Positions 7,479-14,878 of a stretch of DNA of 32,343 nucleotides are shown here, piece by piece. Origin of the DNA: Bacillus sp. MUM 116 (GTDB taxonomy: Bacteria; Bacillota; Bacilli; Bacillales; Cytobacillaceae). The notes below the pieces were generated by a model. That model did no database searches and was not told the origin of the DNA. It worked only from the letters and a program-made list of their open reading frames with translations. How positions within the stretch are numbered: the stretch's first letter is position 1; each line of letters starts with the position of its first letter. The position numbers and the translations under genes were made by a program. The stretch lies in the NCBI RefSeq assembly GCF_001866655.1, contig NZ_MLYR01000053.1, positions 1 through 32,343 of the forward strand, read 5' to 3'.

Positions 7479-9545
7479 ATGTTTACCTGGAGACAAATTT
7501 TACAATCCGATCCAGTTAAAGTACCAATTGAGTCTACAATCGAGGAGGTTTTGAATCAAATTACTAAAACTCATGCAGAACTGGTACTTATCGTAAAAGA
7601 TGGCAGAGTAGTAGGTTACGTGGATCAACAATCACTCCTACAACAGATTCAAATTTCATTCAATTTGCAGCGGCCTATTGAATATAGTCAAGATATTTTA
7701 CAGGTACCCTTAGAACATGAGATTGAATTTTATCACAATATATCTGTTTACATTGGAGTCAACGAACACGATGAGATTGAAGGATACTGTACTGATCAAC
7801 GTGCACGACAACGGATGCACGAACTTCGGCTTGCTCACATAAACCAACTCTCTGCAGGAGCAGGAATTGGAATGATTACCACCAATTCCTTCCTTGAAAT
7901 TACTTTTGTTAATGAAATGGCTGAGAAAATTTTAGGGCTTTCCTCTGCTTTTCTGTTAAATCGCAACTATAGTACTTTAATAGAAATGAAACCTAGTTTA
8001 GAGGATGTTTTAGCAGGAAAATCACTTATTAGCGAAAGCAGTTACCTAAATTTTAAAGATATGATTGGAAATTTTTCTCCCCTAATCGTAAATGGGGAAT
8101 GTACAGGATTAATTCATATATTCTTCCTGAGAGAACATTGGGAAGAAGCTGCTAAGGAGTTGGAGTTTGTCCGTGATCTTAGTGAAGATTTGCAAGCAAT
8201 ATACTCGTCCTCACATGAACAAATCATGGTGGTTAATCCGCAAGGGACAATCATGCGGCTTACGGGTACATTTTTAAAAGATTATTGGGATTTAGATCAT
8301 CCAAATGAGGTTACTGGACTGAATGTCTTTGATTTGGAAAAAAAGGGATTCTTTCATCCAAATATTGTGGAAATGTGCATAAAAAAAGGGAGTAAACTAT
8401 CTTGTATTCAAGAAGGGAAAAATGGCAAACGACTATGGTCTGTAGCTACTCCGGTTTTCTATGAAGGACAAATAAGCAAGATTATTATCATTTCTCGGGA
8501 TATTACAGAGGTAAACAAACTACGAGAAGAATTAATGAAAGTTCAGCAAGAATCAAAGGGATATAAGCAAGCGCTAGAGAAAATGAAAAACAGCTCCACC
8601 AAAAAAAGCAGGCTGGTCTATCAATCCCAGGTAATGGGCCGGGTAGTAGAGGAAATACGAATGGTTGCTGATGTCGATTCAACAATCCTTATTCATGGTG
8701 AATCCGGGGTAGGAAAAGAAGTTATCGCAAATGCTATCCATGAGTGGAGTACGCGGCACACAAAACGATTCGTCCAAGTGAATTGCGGAGCAATTCCTGA
8801 ACAACTAATGGAAAGCGAATTGTTCGGCTATGAAAAAGGAGCTTTCACAGGTGCGGATTCCAAAGGAAAGCCCGGTTATTTTGAAATGGCGAATCAAGGC
8901 TCCATTTTTTTGGATGAAATATCCGAACTGCCGTTAAACATGCAAGTTAAATTATTGAGAATTATTCAGGAACGGGAAATTACCCGTGTCGGAGGCACAA
9001 AAACGATTCCCCTTAATGTGCGAATTATTGCAGCCACCAACCGGGATTTATGGGATTTGGTGCAGGAAGGGAAATTCAGAGAAGATTTATACTACCGCTT
9101 GCATGTCATTCCGATTTATATCCCCCCACTAAGGGAACGAAAAGAAGATATTATGCCTTTGTCTTTACATTTTCTTCAGCATTACAATCAGATGTACCAG
9201 AAGGATAAACATTTTTTCAGTGAAGCTTTAGATGTACTAGAGAGCCATACGTGGCAAGGGAATGTTCGAGAACTCCAAAACGTGACGGAACGGCTGGTGG
9301 TGACTTCACGGGAAAACGGAATACATCGTGATGATGTCCTTTCTATAATCTATGCCAATCAAAGGCAGATAACAGAACCTGTTGTAACCTTAGGGTTAAT
9401 GCCGTTAAAGCAAGCTATAGAAGAGGTTGAAATGCGTTTAATCACATTGGGTTTAAAAAAGTATGGTACTGCTGCAAAAGTATCTGAAGTTCTACGTGTA
9501 AGTCCTGCAACCATAAGCCGACGAATAAAGAAACTGTTGAAATGA
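7479..9545 (+). CDS. Sigma-54-dependent transcriptional activator (CBS-PAS-AAA+-Fis HTH)
   Basis: From ATG 7479 the protein is 688 residues. AAGGCGGTGAT is the SD; an upstream GTG at 7470 overlaps it and is unlikely. The N-terminal 115 residues resemble CBS repeats (VKVPIESTIEEVL, LIVKDGRVVGYVD), followed by two PAS-like sensor segments (about 120-220 and 235-345, the latter ending IIIISRDITEV) and a short coiled coil. The AAA+ domain has Walker A GESGVGKE near residue 407, the sigma-54 contact loop GAFTGA near 454 and Walker B SIFLDEIS. The C-terminus is a Fis-type HTH (GTAAKVSEVLRVSPATISRR). All motifs needed for sigma-54 activation are intact. It is probably the activator of the divergent hyuA operon through the dyads at 7155-7259, responding to a small ligand bound by the N-terminal domains. 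It is co-transcribed with the two genes downstream. Confidence 0.92.
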   Translation: MFTWRQILQSDPVKVPIESTIEEVLNQITKTHAELVLIVKDGRVVGYVDQQSLLQQIQISFNLQRPIEYSQDILQVPLEHEIEFYHNISVYIGVNEHDEIEGYCTDQRARQRMHELRLAHINQLSAGAGIGMITTNSFLEITFVNEMAEKILGLSSAFLLNRNYSTLIEMKPSLEDVLAGKSLISESSYLNFKDMIGNFSPLIVNGECTGLIHIFFLREHWEEAAKELEFVRDLSEDLQAIYSSSHEQIMVVNPQGTIMRLTGTFLKDYWDLDHPNEVTGLNVFDLEKKGFFHPNIVEMCIKKGSKLSCIQEGKNGKRLWSVATPVFYEGQISKIIIISRDITEVNKLREELMKVQQESKGYKQALEKMKNSSTKKSRLVYQSQVMGRVVEEIRMVADVDSTILIHGESGVGKEVIANAIHEWSTRHTKRFVQVNCGAIPEQLMESELFGYEKGAFTGADSKGKPGYFEMANQGSIFLDEISELPLNMQVKLLRIIQEREITRVGGTKTIPLNVRIIAATNRDLWDLVQEGKFREDLYYRLHVIPIYIPPLRERKEDIMPLSLHFLQHYNQMYQKDKHFFSEALDVLESHTWQGNVRELQNVTERLVVTSRENGIHRDDVLSIIYANQRQITEPVVTLGLMPLKQAIEEVEMRLITLGLKKYGTAAKVSEVLRVSPATISRRIKKLLK

Positions 9546-9555
9546 GGGTGGAATC

Positions 9556-10440
9556 ATGTTTACAATCCCAGAGACTCGTTTTCACTTTGGCGGTGACGAA
9601 TATATTTTTGCTGAAATTTCTAAAGAAATGAGTGCAGAAAGTAACTTCAAGGCATTAGCAATCACGAAAGAACTGAGAAGTCGGAAAATTCCAGGTGTTT
9701 TGGATATTTGCCCGGCAAATGCATCGTATCTTGTGCGTTTTAATCCTGATATTATTTCCGCATATGATTTGTTAGATTATCTTAAGGAAATCGATATTAT
9801 AAAAAGCAAGCCAGCAGAATTAAATTTATCTATACGTATTGTAGAAATTCCCATATGGTATGACGATCCTGTTACACAAGAATATTCTAGGCGTTTTAAG
9901 GATCGCCATCAAGATCCCTCTTTAACTAATTTTGAGTTTGTAATGAAAAAAAACGGATTTAGAGATAAAGAAGCCTTTATAGAAGTACATACCACAATGC
10001 CGTATCTTATCAGTATGATGGGATTTAATCCAGGGACTGCTTGGGAATTCCAGTTAGGCTTGCCGCGTGAAAAAATGATTCAAACTCCTAAATATTTGAG
10101 TCCAAGAACGGATACTCCAAAACAAGCCGTTGGTTTAGGGGGAGCTTTTACGGCAATTTATCCGGTATCCGGACCAGGAAGCTATCAACTGATTGGGATG
10201 TCTGCAGCCCCTGTCTTCCATAAGGAACAACAATTGAAGGATTTCAAACAATCCCTTTTTCTTGCTCGGCCAGGTGATTTGTGGAAACACTGCTCTGTTA
10301 CGGAATCAGAGTATCAGAGGATTAGTCAAGAGGTTGAACAGGGTACTTATCAGTTCAAGATAAAGGAACTTGATTTTTCTCCGGAAGAATACTTTCGTAA
10401 AGGAAGATCTTATATACTTGAGCTAATGGAGGGATTTTAA
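9556..10440 (+). CDS. PxpB/KipI-like carboxyltransferase-domain protein (divergent)
   Basis: The 294-residue protein starts 10 bases after the activator gene, with GAGGGTGG as SD. The N-terminus (FGGDEYIFAEISKEMS) and the middle (LVRFNPDIISAYDLLDYLKE) follow the layout of KipI/PxpB, also called allophanate hydrolase subunit 1 or 5-oxoprolinase subunit B. The C-terminal core GFNPGTAWEFQLGLPRE and YPVSGPGSYQLIGMSAAPVF aligns with the family's PGFPYL...PRR...SPGGW.LIGRTP region, but the usual PGFPYL is replaced by PGTAWEF, so it is a divergent member. PxpB normally works with PxpC and PxpA to hydrolyse 5-oxoproline with ATP. A PxpC-like partner follows directly, but no PxpA (LamB/YcsF) gene is in the window. 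A regulatory role like that of KipI on a kinase is less likely in this context. Confidence 0.8.
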   Translation: MFTIPETRFHFGGDEYIFAEISKEMSAESNFKALAITKELRSRKIPGVLDICPANASYLVRFNPDIISAYDLLDYLKEIDIIKSKPAELNLSIRIVEIPIWYDDPVTQEYSRRFKDRHQDPSLTNFEFVMKKNGFRDKEAFIEVHTTMPYLISMMGFNPGTAWEFQLGLPREKMIQTPKYLSPRTDTPKQAVGLGGAFTAIYPVSGPGSYQLIGMSAAPVFHKEQQLKDFKQSLFLARPGDLWKHCSVTESEYQRISQEVEQGTYQFKIKELDFSPEEYFRKGRSYILELMEGF

Positions 10441-10441
10441 T

Positions 10442-11422
10442 ATGCTACGAATTCTTGAGCCAGGTTTGCAAACAACTGTTCAAGACCTTGGGAGATACGG
10501 AAACTATCATTATGGTGTCCCTCCGAGTGGTGCCGCAGACAAGTATTCTTTCATGGCTGGGAATCTCCTCCTTGGTAATCCCCCTGAATTTGCTGGATTA
10601 GAAATGACAATAATTGGATCAAAAATAGAATTTCAAAAAGATACCGTGATTTCCATTACTGGGGCACCGATGGAGCCGCAGATTAATAATCGTCGTATTC
10701 CCATGTGGGAGAATGTCAGGGTGCAGGAAGGTGATATTTTACGTTTATCACCTGCGAAGCATGGAGTTAAAACATATCTATGTATTTCGGGAGGAATCCA
10801 GGTCCCTGAAATATTAGGAAGCCGTTCCACTTATATATTTAGCGAATTTGGCGGTTATAAGGGCCGCAAGCTTTTGGCCGAAGATTGTGTTCCTATTGGC
10901 GAACCGCTGCCGGGAGTGCTTAAACAGGTAGGTAAAACAATAAGCTCTAATTTTTTGCCGGATTTACCTAATTCAAATGTGCTTCGCGTGTTGATGGGTC
11001 TGTCAGGATCATTAGTCAGTGATGAGGGTATAAAGTCTTTCCTAAATGCTAACTGGAGAGTATCGACAGAATCCAATCGAATGGCCTATCGATTTAAAGG
11101 TGGTTCGATCGGGTTCCGTAATACTGAACCACCTTTTGGAGCAGGAGAAGGTTCCGGTAATGTTGTAGATACTATGTATCCGATCGGCGGGATCATTGTA
11201 CCTAATGAAGAGGAAGTTATCATCCCATTGCATGATGGAACAACCGGTGGAGGATTTGTTACAATTGGAACCGTTATTAGTCCTGACCTAGATCGAATTG
11301 CACAGTCCAGACCCTTGTCCACATCACGATTTTTAGCAGTAACAATCGAGCAGGCGATCGATGTCCGAAAGGAGCGCCAAAAGAAAATTAATGAACTAGC
11401 TGAATTATTAAATACCATTTAG
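10442..11422 (+). CDS. PxpC/KipA-like biotin-dependent carboxyltransferase family protein
   Basis: The 326-residue protein starts one base after the stop of the preceding gene, with GGAGGG as SD. It has the strong family signature EPGLQTTVQDLGRYG...GVPPSGAADKYSF at residues 6-38, then GLEMTIIG, SGGIQVPEILGSRSTY near 117, and the late G-F-R-E-like part (SNRMAYRFKGGSIGF). This is the full-length KipA/PxpC domain (allophanate hydrolase subunit 2, 5-oxoprolinase subunit C). With the preceding gene it probably forms a PxpBC-like complex. Translational proximity and the shared operon with the sigma-54 activator suggest the complex acts on the same substrate class as HyuAB, or on its product. No biotinyl domain is seen, as usual for stand-alone members. 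Confidence 0.87.
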   Translation: MLRILEPGLQTTVQDLGRYGNYHYGVPPSGAADKYSFMAGNLLLGNPPEFAGLEMTIIGSKIEFQKDTVISITGAPMEPQINNRRIPMWENVRVQEGDILRLSPAKHGVKTYLCISGGIQVPEILGSRSTYIFSEFGGYKGRKLLAEDCVPIGEPLPGVLKQVGKTISSNFLPDLPNSNVLRVLMGLSGSLVSDEGIKSFLNANWRVSTESNRMAYRFKGGSIGFRNTEPPFGAGEGSGNVVDTMYPIGGIIVPNEEEVIIPLHDGTTGGGFVTIGTVISPDLDRIAQSRPLSTSRFLAVTIEQAIDVRKERQKKINELAELLNTI

Positions 11423-11429
11423 ACTCCAA

Positions 11430-11612
11430 AGTCATCTTAATCAATCTTTATCTTTCCACACACTTCACCTTTTATGAGTTTGAAGCGAAGGAGAATGGGT
11501 ACTACTGGTCTCTAAAGAGCCTTTTTGGTATATTTGGATGATGTTGTGAAGATTTCGTTGGAATAACATTTATCGCTTACATGCTATATCCTAGTAATTC
11601 TTGGTTCTATTA
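11430..11612 (+). pseudogene. Decayed reading frame with one in-frame TGA (tentative)
   Basis: In the frame of 11461 the translation reads like protein: THFTFYEFEAKENGYYWSLK, SLFGIFG, then TGA at 11539-11541, then CCEDFVGITFIAYMLYPSNS, WFY and TAG. There is no start codon with an SD and no recognisable family; the second half looks like a membrane segment. I read it as a gene fragment interrupted by a nonsense codon. Because the strain has a tRNA-Sec, the TGA was considered as a selenocysteine codon, but without a start or a SECIS hairpin decay is more likely. The interval also forms most of the gap between the pxpC-like gene and the next terminator. Confidence 0.3.
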
Positions 11613-11715
11613 GATAAGTGGAATTGAGTTTAAAAACTCACCAACAACCATGTGTTGCCACATACACACCGCACCTGTGAAGTGTAGGAACAAAAGAGTT
11701 TATTTTAAAAACGAC

Positions 11716-11762
11716 AAAACACTCACGAATGTTGTTCAATCAGCATTTGTGAGTGTTTTTTG
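11716..11762 (+). terminator. Terminator downstream of the activator-pxpBC-like operon
   Basis: AAAACACTCAC pairs with GTGAGTGTTTT and is followed by TTTTTTG; an inner AATG/CATT extends the stem. Symmetric enough to work on both strands. From here to 11940 I see no gene or strong site. Confidence 0.8.
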
Positions 11763-11950
11763 TGGGGGATTAAAGGATTTGAAAATATTTTTCACACAAG
11801 GTTTCCTGTTGCGTACCAAGAGAGTGAACATCACCATGGAATTATTTTGTCATAAAACATTCACAAGTTTATAAAAACTATACTGTCCTTTTTCTTCATT
11901 TATCCATATATCATCTATGAAAAAGATTTTAGTAGAAGAAAGGATAGTGG

Positions 11951-12970
11951 TTGAGGATGGCAAAATATAGAATAGTGCGTACTGAATTTTGGAAGAATCC
12001 GATTGTTATGGAAGAGATGAGCCCGGAGGATAAATATTTTTATCTTTATTTGCTCACGAATCCGCAAACTACTCAAATTGGGATCTATAAAATTACGAAA
12101 AAACAAATGGCTTTTGATTTAGGCTATTCGATTGATAGTGTTCATTCGTTAATGGAGCGATTCATCAACCATCACAAGTTGATTCGTTACAATCCTGAAA
12201 CGAGAGAACTTGCGATTAAAAACTGGGGGAAGGATAACCTGGGTAAAGGTGGAAAACCTGTAATGGATTGTATTATTTCCGAATTAAAAGAGGTCGAGGA
12301 CCACTCGCTTATTCTATACGTTTCGGAATCCATTCTTAAACAGGACATTCGCAGCCTATATGAATCTTTTTATAAACAAGCAGAGTTGATTATCGACAAC
12401 GAAGATTTAGTTCAAGATGAAAATGATACATATATAACGCAAAATGCAGAATTCGACGATACGTTCCTGCAACGTCAAACGATACGTGGGCAAAAAGAAA
12501 AACAAAAAGAAAAACAAAAACAAAAACAAAAACAAAAACAACAACAAAAAGCTTTCTATCCAAATATAGAAAATAATCCAGACACAGAAAATCTCATACA
12601 AAGTAATCAAAAAACAGAAGATGTGAAAGAAATTGTTGAGTTTTGGGACGTAAATGGGTTTGGTTTTACGAATTTAAATGCGAAACAGCAGCTGTTATCT
12701 TGGCTAGTTGATTCTAGTTTTTTACAGCCGAAAGATATAATTTTAAAAGCCATGAATATCGCATGTGCCAATAACAAGCGAAGGCTGAACTATATTGTTG
12801 GGATTCTGAAAAACTGGGAAAATGAATCCTTACTGACCGTAGAAGCAATTGATTCCTATCAAGAGAACCAAAAGCCTATACAAAAGCAAACGCAATCAAC
12901 TGAATCGTTTCCTACCGGAAGAGATATTCCAAAAGGATTTGAACTCGACCTTACTGCAGGTGAAGAGTGA
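11951..12970 (+). CDS. Phage-type DnaD-domain replication protein
   Basis: The 339-residue protein begins at TTG 11951, with AGAAAGGA six bases upstream; ATG 11957 is an alternative. Residues 1-125 form a winged-helix replisome-organiser domain (AKYRIVRTEFWKNPIVMEEM, then SPEDKYFYLYLLTNPQTTQI). A low-complexity linker of Lys and Gln follows (about residues 181-200), then a C-terminal DnaD-like domain (EIVEFWDVNGFGFTNLNAKQ ... NYIVGILKNWENE), whose YIVGILKNW segment is the family hallmark. Such proteins bind origin DNA and help load the replicative helicase in phages and some chromosomal loci. A helicase loader would be expected next; only a 20-residue coupled fragment is found. The gene is therefore probably a prophage remnant or domesticated copy. 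Confidence 0.85.
   Translation: MRMAKYRIVRTEFWKNPIVMEEMSPEDKYFYLYLLTNPQTTQIGIYKITKKQMAFDLGYSIDSVHSLMERFINHHKLIRYNPETRELAIKNWGKDNLGKGGKPVMDCIISELKEVEDHSLILYVSESILKQDIRSLYESFYKQAELIIDNEDLVQDENDTYITQNAEFDDTFLQRQTIRGQKEKQKEKQKQKQKQKQQQKAFYPNIENNPDTENLIQSNQKTEDVKEIVEFWDVNGFGFTNLNAKQQLLSWLVDSSFLQPKDIILKAMNIACANNKRRLNYIVGILKNWENESLLTVEAIDSYQENQKPIQKQTQSTESFPTGRDIPKGFELDLTAGEE
12491..12550 (+). repeat. In-frame A-rich microsatellite (CAAAAA units) in the DnaD gene
   Basis: About ten tandem units of CAAAAA/GAAAAA encode the alternating Lys-Gln linker. The unit is 6 bases, so gain or loss of units would keep the frame and change linker length by two residues. Confidence 0.75.
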
Positions 12971-13032
12971 TGAGCATGGCTGAGAAAGCGTTCTTAGAGA
13001 GCTTGCTGAAGGCGGTAGGATTCGACTGTTAA
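12970..13032 (+). pseudogene. Short translationally coupled ORF, possible truncated helicase-loader start
   Basis: An ATG overlaps the DnaD gene's stop codon (TGATGA) and encodes MSMAEKAFLESLLKAVGFDC, then TAA. The stop/start overlap is typical of a coupled downstream gene, and in phages the gene after DnaD is usually a DnaC/DnaI-type loader. Twenty residues are too few to assign a family. It may be a relic or chance. Confidence 0.3.
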
Positions 13033-13134
13033 TAGGAATAAATGGATAAATAATGGTAATAATAAAAAGGCTTGTCACAATAAAAATACGTTTAGTGTGT
13101 TTTAAATTTTTTCCTGCTTGGAGTGTGTTTTTTA

Positions 13135-13653
13135 ATGTTTCCAATTATTATTGGATTTGTTGCAATTCTATGTGCATGGAAGTGGGGAGATTGGAAAAAT
13201 TGGATTCAGTATCTCAGCACCATCCAATATTTTATAATTGGTGACATGCTTTACAATCTATTGACTTGGGATTTTCCATTATGGTCATATCCACGGTCAC
13301 CTAATTTATTGCCAAATCATTTATTCAATAACCTTTTTTTGATGTTCACATTATATCCAAGTACAATGCTTGTTTATTTATATCGATTTCCTAAAAATCA
13401 CTTAATTAAGCAGATTTTATACATATTAAGCTGGATTATATTATGGTTAATTTTTGAATTAATTATGATTTTGTATGGAAATTGTGTTTATAGTCACGGT
13501 TGGACATTCGGTTGGTCAGTAGTCTTTGTATGCGTTATGGTTCCAATGCTTTTACTACATTATAAACATCCAGGATGGGCGTATGTATTGTCTGTTCCCA
13601 TTATAATATTTCTGATTTTATGGTTTGAAGTTCCTGTTTTTAAAGCTAAATAA
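13135..13653 (+). CDS. CBO0543 family integral membrane protein
   Basis: The 172-residue protein starts at ATG 13135 (SD GGAG eleven bases upstream; an in-frame GTG at 13123 is possible). It has about five hydrophobic helices. Diagnostic features of this Firmicutes family are WKWGDWKNWIQYLSTIQYFI followed by IGDMLYNLLTWDFPLW near the start, NHLFNNLFLMFTLYPSTMLVY in the middle, SHGWTFGWS, and the C-terminal GWAYVLSVPIIIFLILWF. Function is unknown; members are scattered in Bacillaceae genomes, often in several copies near mobile or sporulation-related loci. It stands alone between the DnaD remnant and a terminator at 13764. Confidence 0.75.
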   Translation: MFPIIIGFVAILCAWKWGDWKNWIQYLSTIQYFIIGDMLYNLLTWDFPLWSYPRSPNLLPNHLFNNLFLMFTLYPSTMLVYLYRFPKNHLIKQILYILSWIILWLIFELIMILYGNCVYSHGWTFGWSVVFVCVMVPMLLLHYKHPGWAYVLSVPIIIFLILWFEVPVFKAK

Positions 13654-13763
13654 ACTTATATTATGAAATTCCCTCAGAGAATTAAAGTGGTGAAATCTTG
13701 CTTTCTTGTTACCCTATTATTTAACAGGATTGCATGTAACGGATGGGCGGAAGTACTGCAAAC

Positions 13764-13797
13764 TAATCAGAAAGCATTGTACGCTTTCTGATTTTCT
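13764..13797 (+). terminator. Terminator after the CBO0543 gene
   Basis: AATCAGAAAGC and GCTTTCTGATT form an 11-bp stem with a 7-base loop, followed by TTCTG. The U-run is short but the stem is perfect. Confidence 0.65.
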
Positions 13798-13848
13798 GTA
13801 TGTGCCGTTCTTTCTTTTTGATATTTTGTTAAGATTCTGTGAACTTTA

Positions 13849-13877
13849 TTGACAGCTAAAGTTTAATCCCCTAAAAT
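13849..13877 (+). promoter_or_regulatory. Sigma-A promoter upstream of the 48-residue gene
   Basis: A perfect TTGACA (13849-13854), a 17-base spacer and TAAAAT (13872-13877). The transcript would start near 13884 and carry a leader of about 190 bases before the small gene. That leader includes an AGGAGG (13904-13909) with no well-spaced start codon after it. Confidence 0.7.
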
Positions 13878-14073
13878 AACAATGTTGGAAAATAATGAAT
13901 ATTAGGAGGAACGACCCTATAAAATGAAAAAGGCCAATAAGGAAACAAGTTAGATAGCAAAATTTAAACTTCAAGATGTTTAAAAAGCCTCAAGATTCTT
14001 AAACAATTTCTTAAGAAGTATTTTTCTGATTTAACAGGAGCAAAATTATAATTAATTATTGGAGGATTTCAAA

Positions 14074-14220
14074 ATGTGGGTCATCACTCAGTATTCAGAA
14101 GGAAAAATTTGCATGTTTGAATTTGATAAAAAAGAGGAGGCAAAAAAAGCTTTCCAAACTATTAAAGGCACAAAAATTCTTTCTGAAATTGTATATTTTA
14201 ACGATCCTTGTTTTTTATAA
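14074..14220 (+). CDS. Conserved-looking small protein, 48 residues
   Basis: ATG 14074 is preceded by a perfect TTGGAGG eight bases upstream, and the frame runs to TAA at 14218. The protein begins MWVITQYSEGKICMFEFDKK, continues with an amphipathic Lys/Glu-rich helix (EEAKKAFQTIKG) and ends ILSEIVYFNDPCFL. The strand-helix-strand pattern and lack of signal or membrane segment suggest a small soluble cytoplasmic fold. I recall similar short Bacillus proteins of unknown function, but cannot name a family. The strong RBS, upstream promoter and a terminator at 14248 all support a real gene. Confidence 0.75.
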   Translation: MWVITQYSEGKICMFEFDKKEEAKKAFQTIKGTKILSEIVYFNDPCFL

Positions 14221-14247
14221 ATTAATAAGTTGATTGATTGATGAAGT

Positions 14248-14279
14248 TCCTGCATTTATCCATGCAGGATTTTTTTTAT
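14248..14279 (+). terminator. Terminator of the 48-residue gene
   Basis: TCCTGCAT and ATGCAGGA form an 8-bp stem with a 6-base loop, followed by eight T. Confidence 0.85.
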
Positions 14280-14350
14280 GGAATTTCAAACTTGATTAAT
14301 AGATAGCTGGAGCACTATGTTTTCTTTTTGTCAAACCATAACGTTGACTG

Positions 14351-14379
14351 TTCGGTTTAGAATGTGATATAGTTAACAT
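14351..14379 (+). promoter_or_regulatory. Promoter upstream of the MerR-family gene
   Basis: TTGACT and TATAGT are separated by about 18 bases, in a segment with partial dyad symmetry. MerR proteins usually bind long-spacer promoters, so autoregulation is possible. Confidence 0.45.
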
Positions 14380-14408
14380 AATAAGAAAGGGGTGAGTAAG
14401 TTGGGAAG

Positions 14409-14822
14409 TTGTATCGAATTGGTGAAATAGCAAGCTTAATGGACATTTCCAAAAGAACCATAGATTATTACACCCAAATAGGCTTACTAAACCCTGTTAG
14501 AACGGATTCAAATTACCGAATGTATGGGGAAGATTGTATTAAAATATTGGAAATGGTTGAACATTATAAAACTCTTAATATGCCACTTGGGGAAATTAAA
14601 TCTTCTATTAAAATGATTAACTCTAATAATGAAATCGATCAAGCGAAGGTAGAAAAACATTGTGAACAAATTGGTGTTCTCATGGAGCATCTAAAAGAGG
14701 AAATAAAGGTAATCGAGCCTATTCTGCAAAAATTAAGCCATCATGAAAAAGAAATGCTGGTAAATAAACTTTCTTTACAAGGAGTCACACTGGCTCAAAC
14801 CTTGTTATTATTATTTGATTAA
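14409..14822 (+). CDS. MerR family transcriptional regulator
   Basis: The 137-residue protein has the MerR N-terminal HTH (YRIGEIASLMDISKRTIDYY), followed by the second-wing sequence TQIGLLNPVRTDSNYRMYGE. A long dimerisation coiled coil comes next (about residues 75-120). No Cys metal-binding pattern is seen in the C-terminal part, so it is not an obvious copper or zinc sensor. The start is TTG 14409: the frame has a stop just upstream (TAA 14397) and no other start codon. The gene lies 56 bases before a CNNM/CorC-type gene on the same strand, with no terminator between. In B. subtilis a MerR gene also neighbours the CNNM-type gene mpfA (yhdP), so it probably controls that partner. Confidence 0.88.
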   Translation: MYRIGEIASLMDISKRTIDYYTQIGLLNPVRTDSNYRMYGEDCIKILEMVEHYKTLNMPLGEIKSSIKMINSNNEIDQAKVEKHCEQIGVLMEHLKEEIKVIEPILQKLSHHEKEMLVNKLSLQGVTLAQTLLLLFD

Positions 14823-14848
14823 ACGTTTTACAAAACCAGGAGGTGTAT

Positions 14849-14872
14849 TCCTTACTTACAATTAAGTAAGGA
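14849..14872 (+). promoter_or_regulatory. Perfect hairpin covering the RBS of the CNNM/CorC gene
   Basis: TCCTTACTTA-CAAT-TAAGTAAGGA is a 10-bp stem with a 4-base loop. Its 3' arm contains most of the AAGGAG that serves the TTG at 14879, so folding would hide that SD. A stronger AGGAGGTG (14839-14846) lies just upstream; with the stem folded it would sit about nine bases from the start codon. There is no U-run, so it is not a terminator. Confidence 0.65.
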
Positions 14873-14878
14873 GACTAT

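Noticed and set aside
11650..11874. 74-codon plus-strand ORF
   Set aside because: It has no RBS, runs through the terminator at 11716 and has no protein-like pattern.
12491..12550. Short tandem units that might suggest a CRISPR or iteron array
   Set aside because: Units are 6 bp without spacers and lie in frame inside the DnaD gene.
13663..13791. 42-codon ORF after the CBO0543 gene
   Set aside because: There is no SD and its 3' third is the terminator hairpin.
13924..13953. 9-codon ORF in the leader of the 48-residue gene
   Set aside because: The AGGAGG is 14 bases from its ATG, which is too far, and nothing suggests a leader-peptide mechanism.
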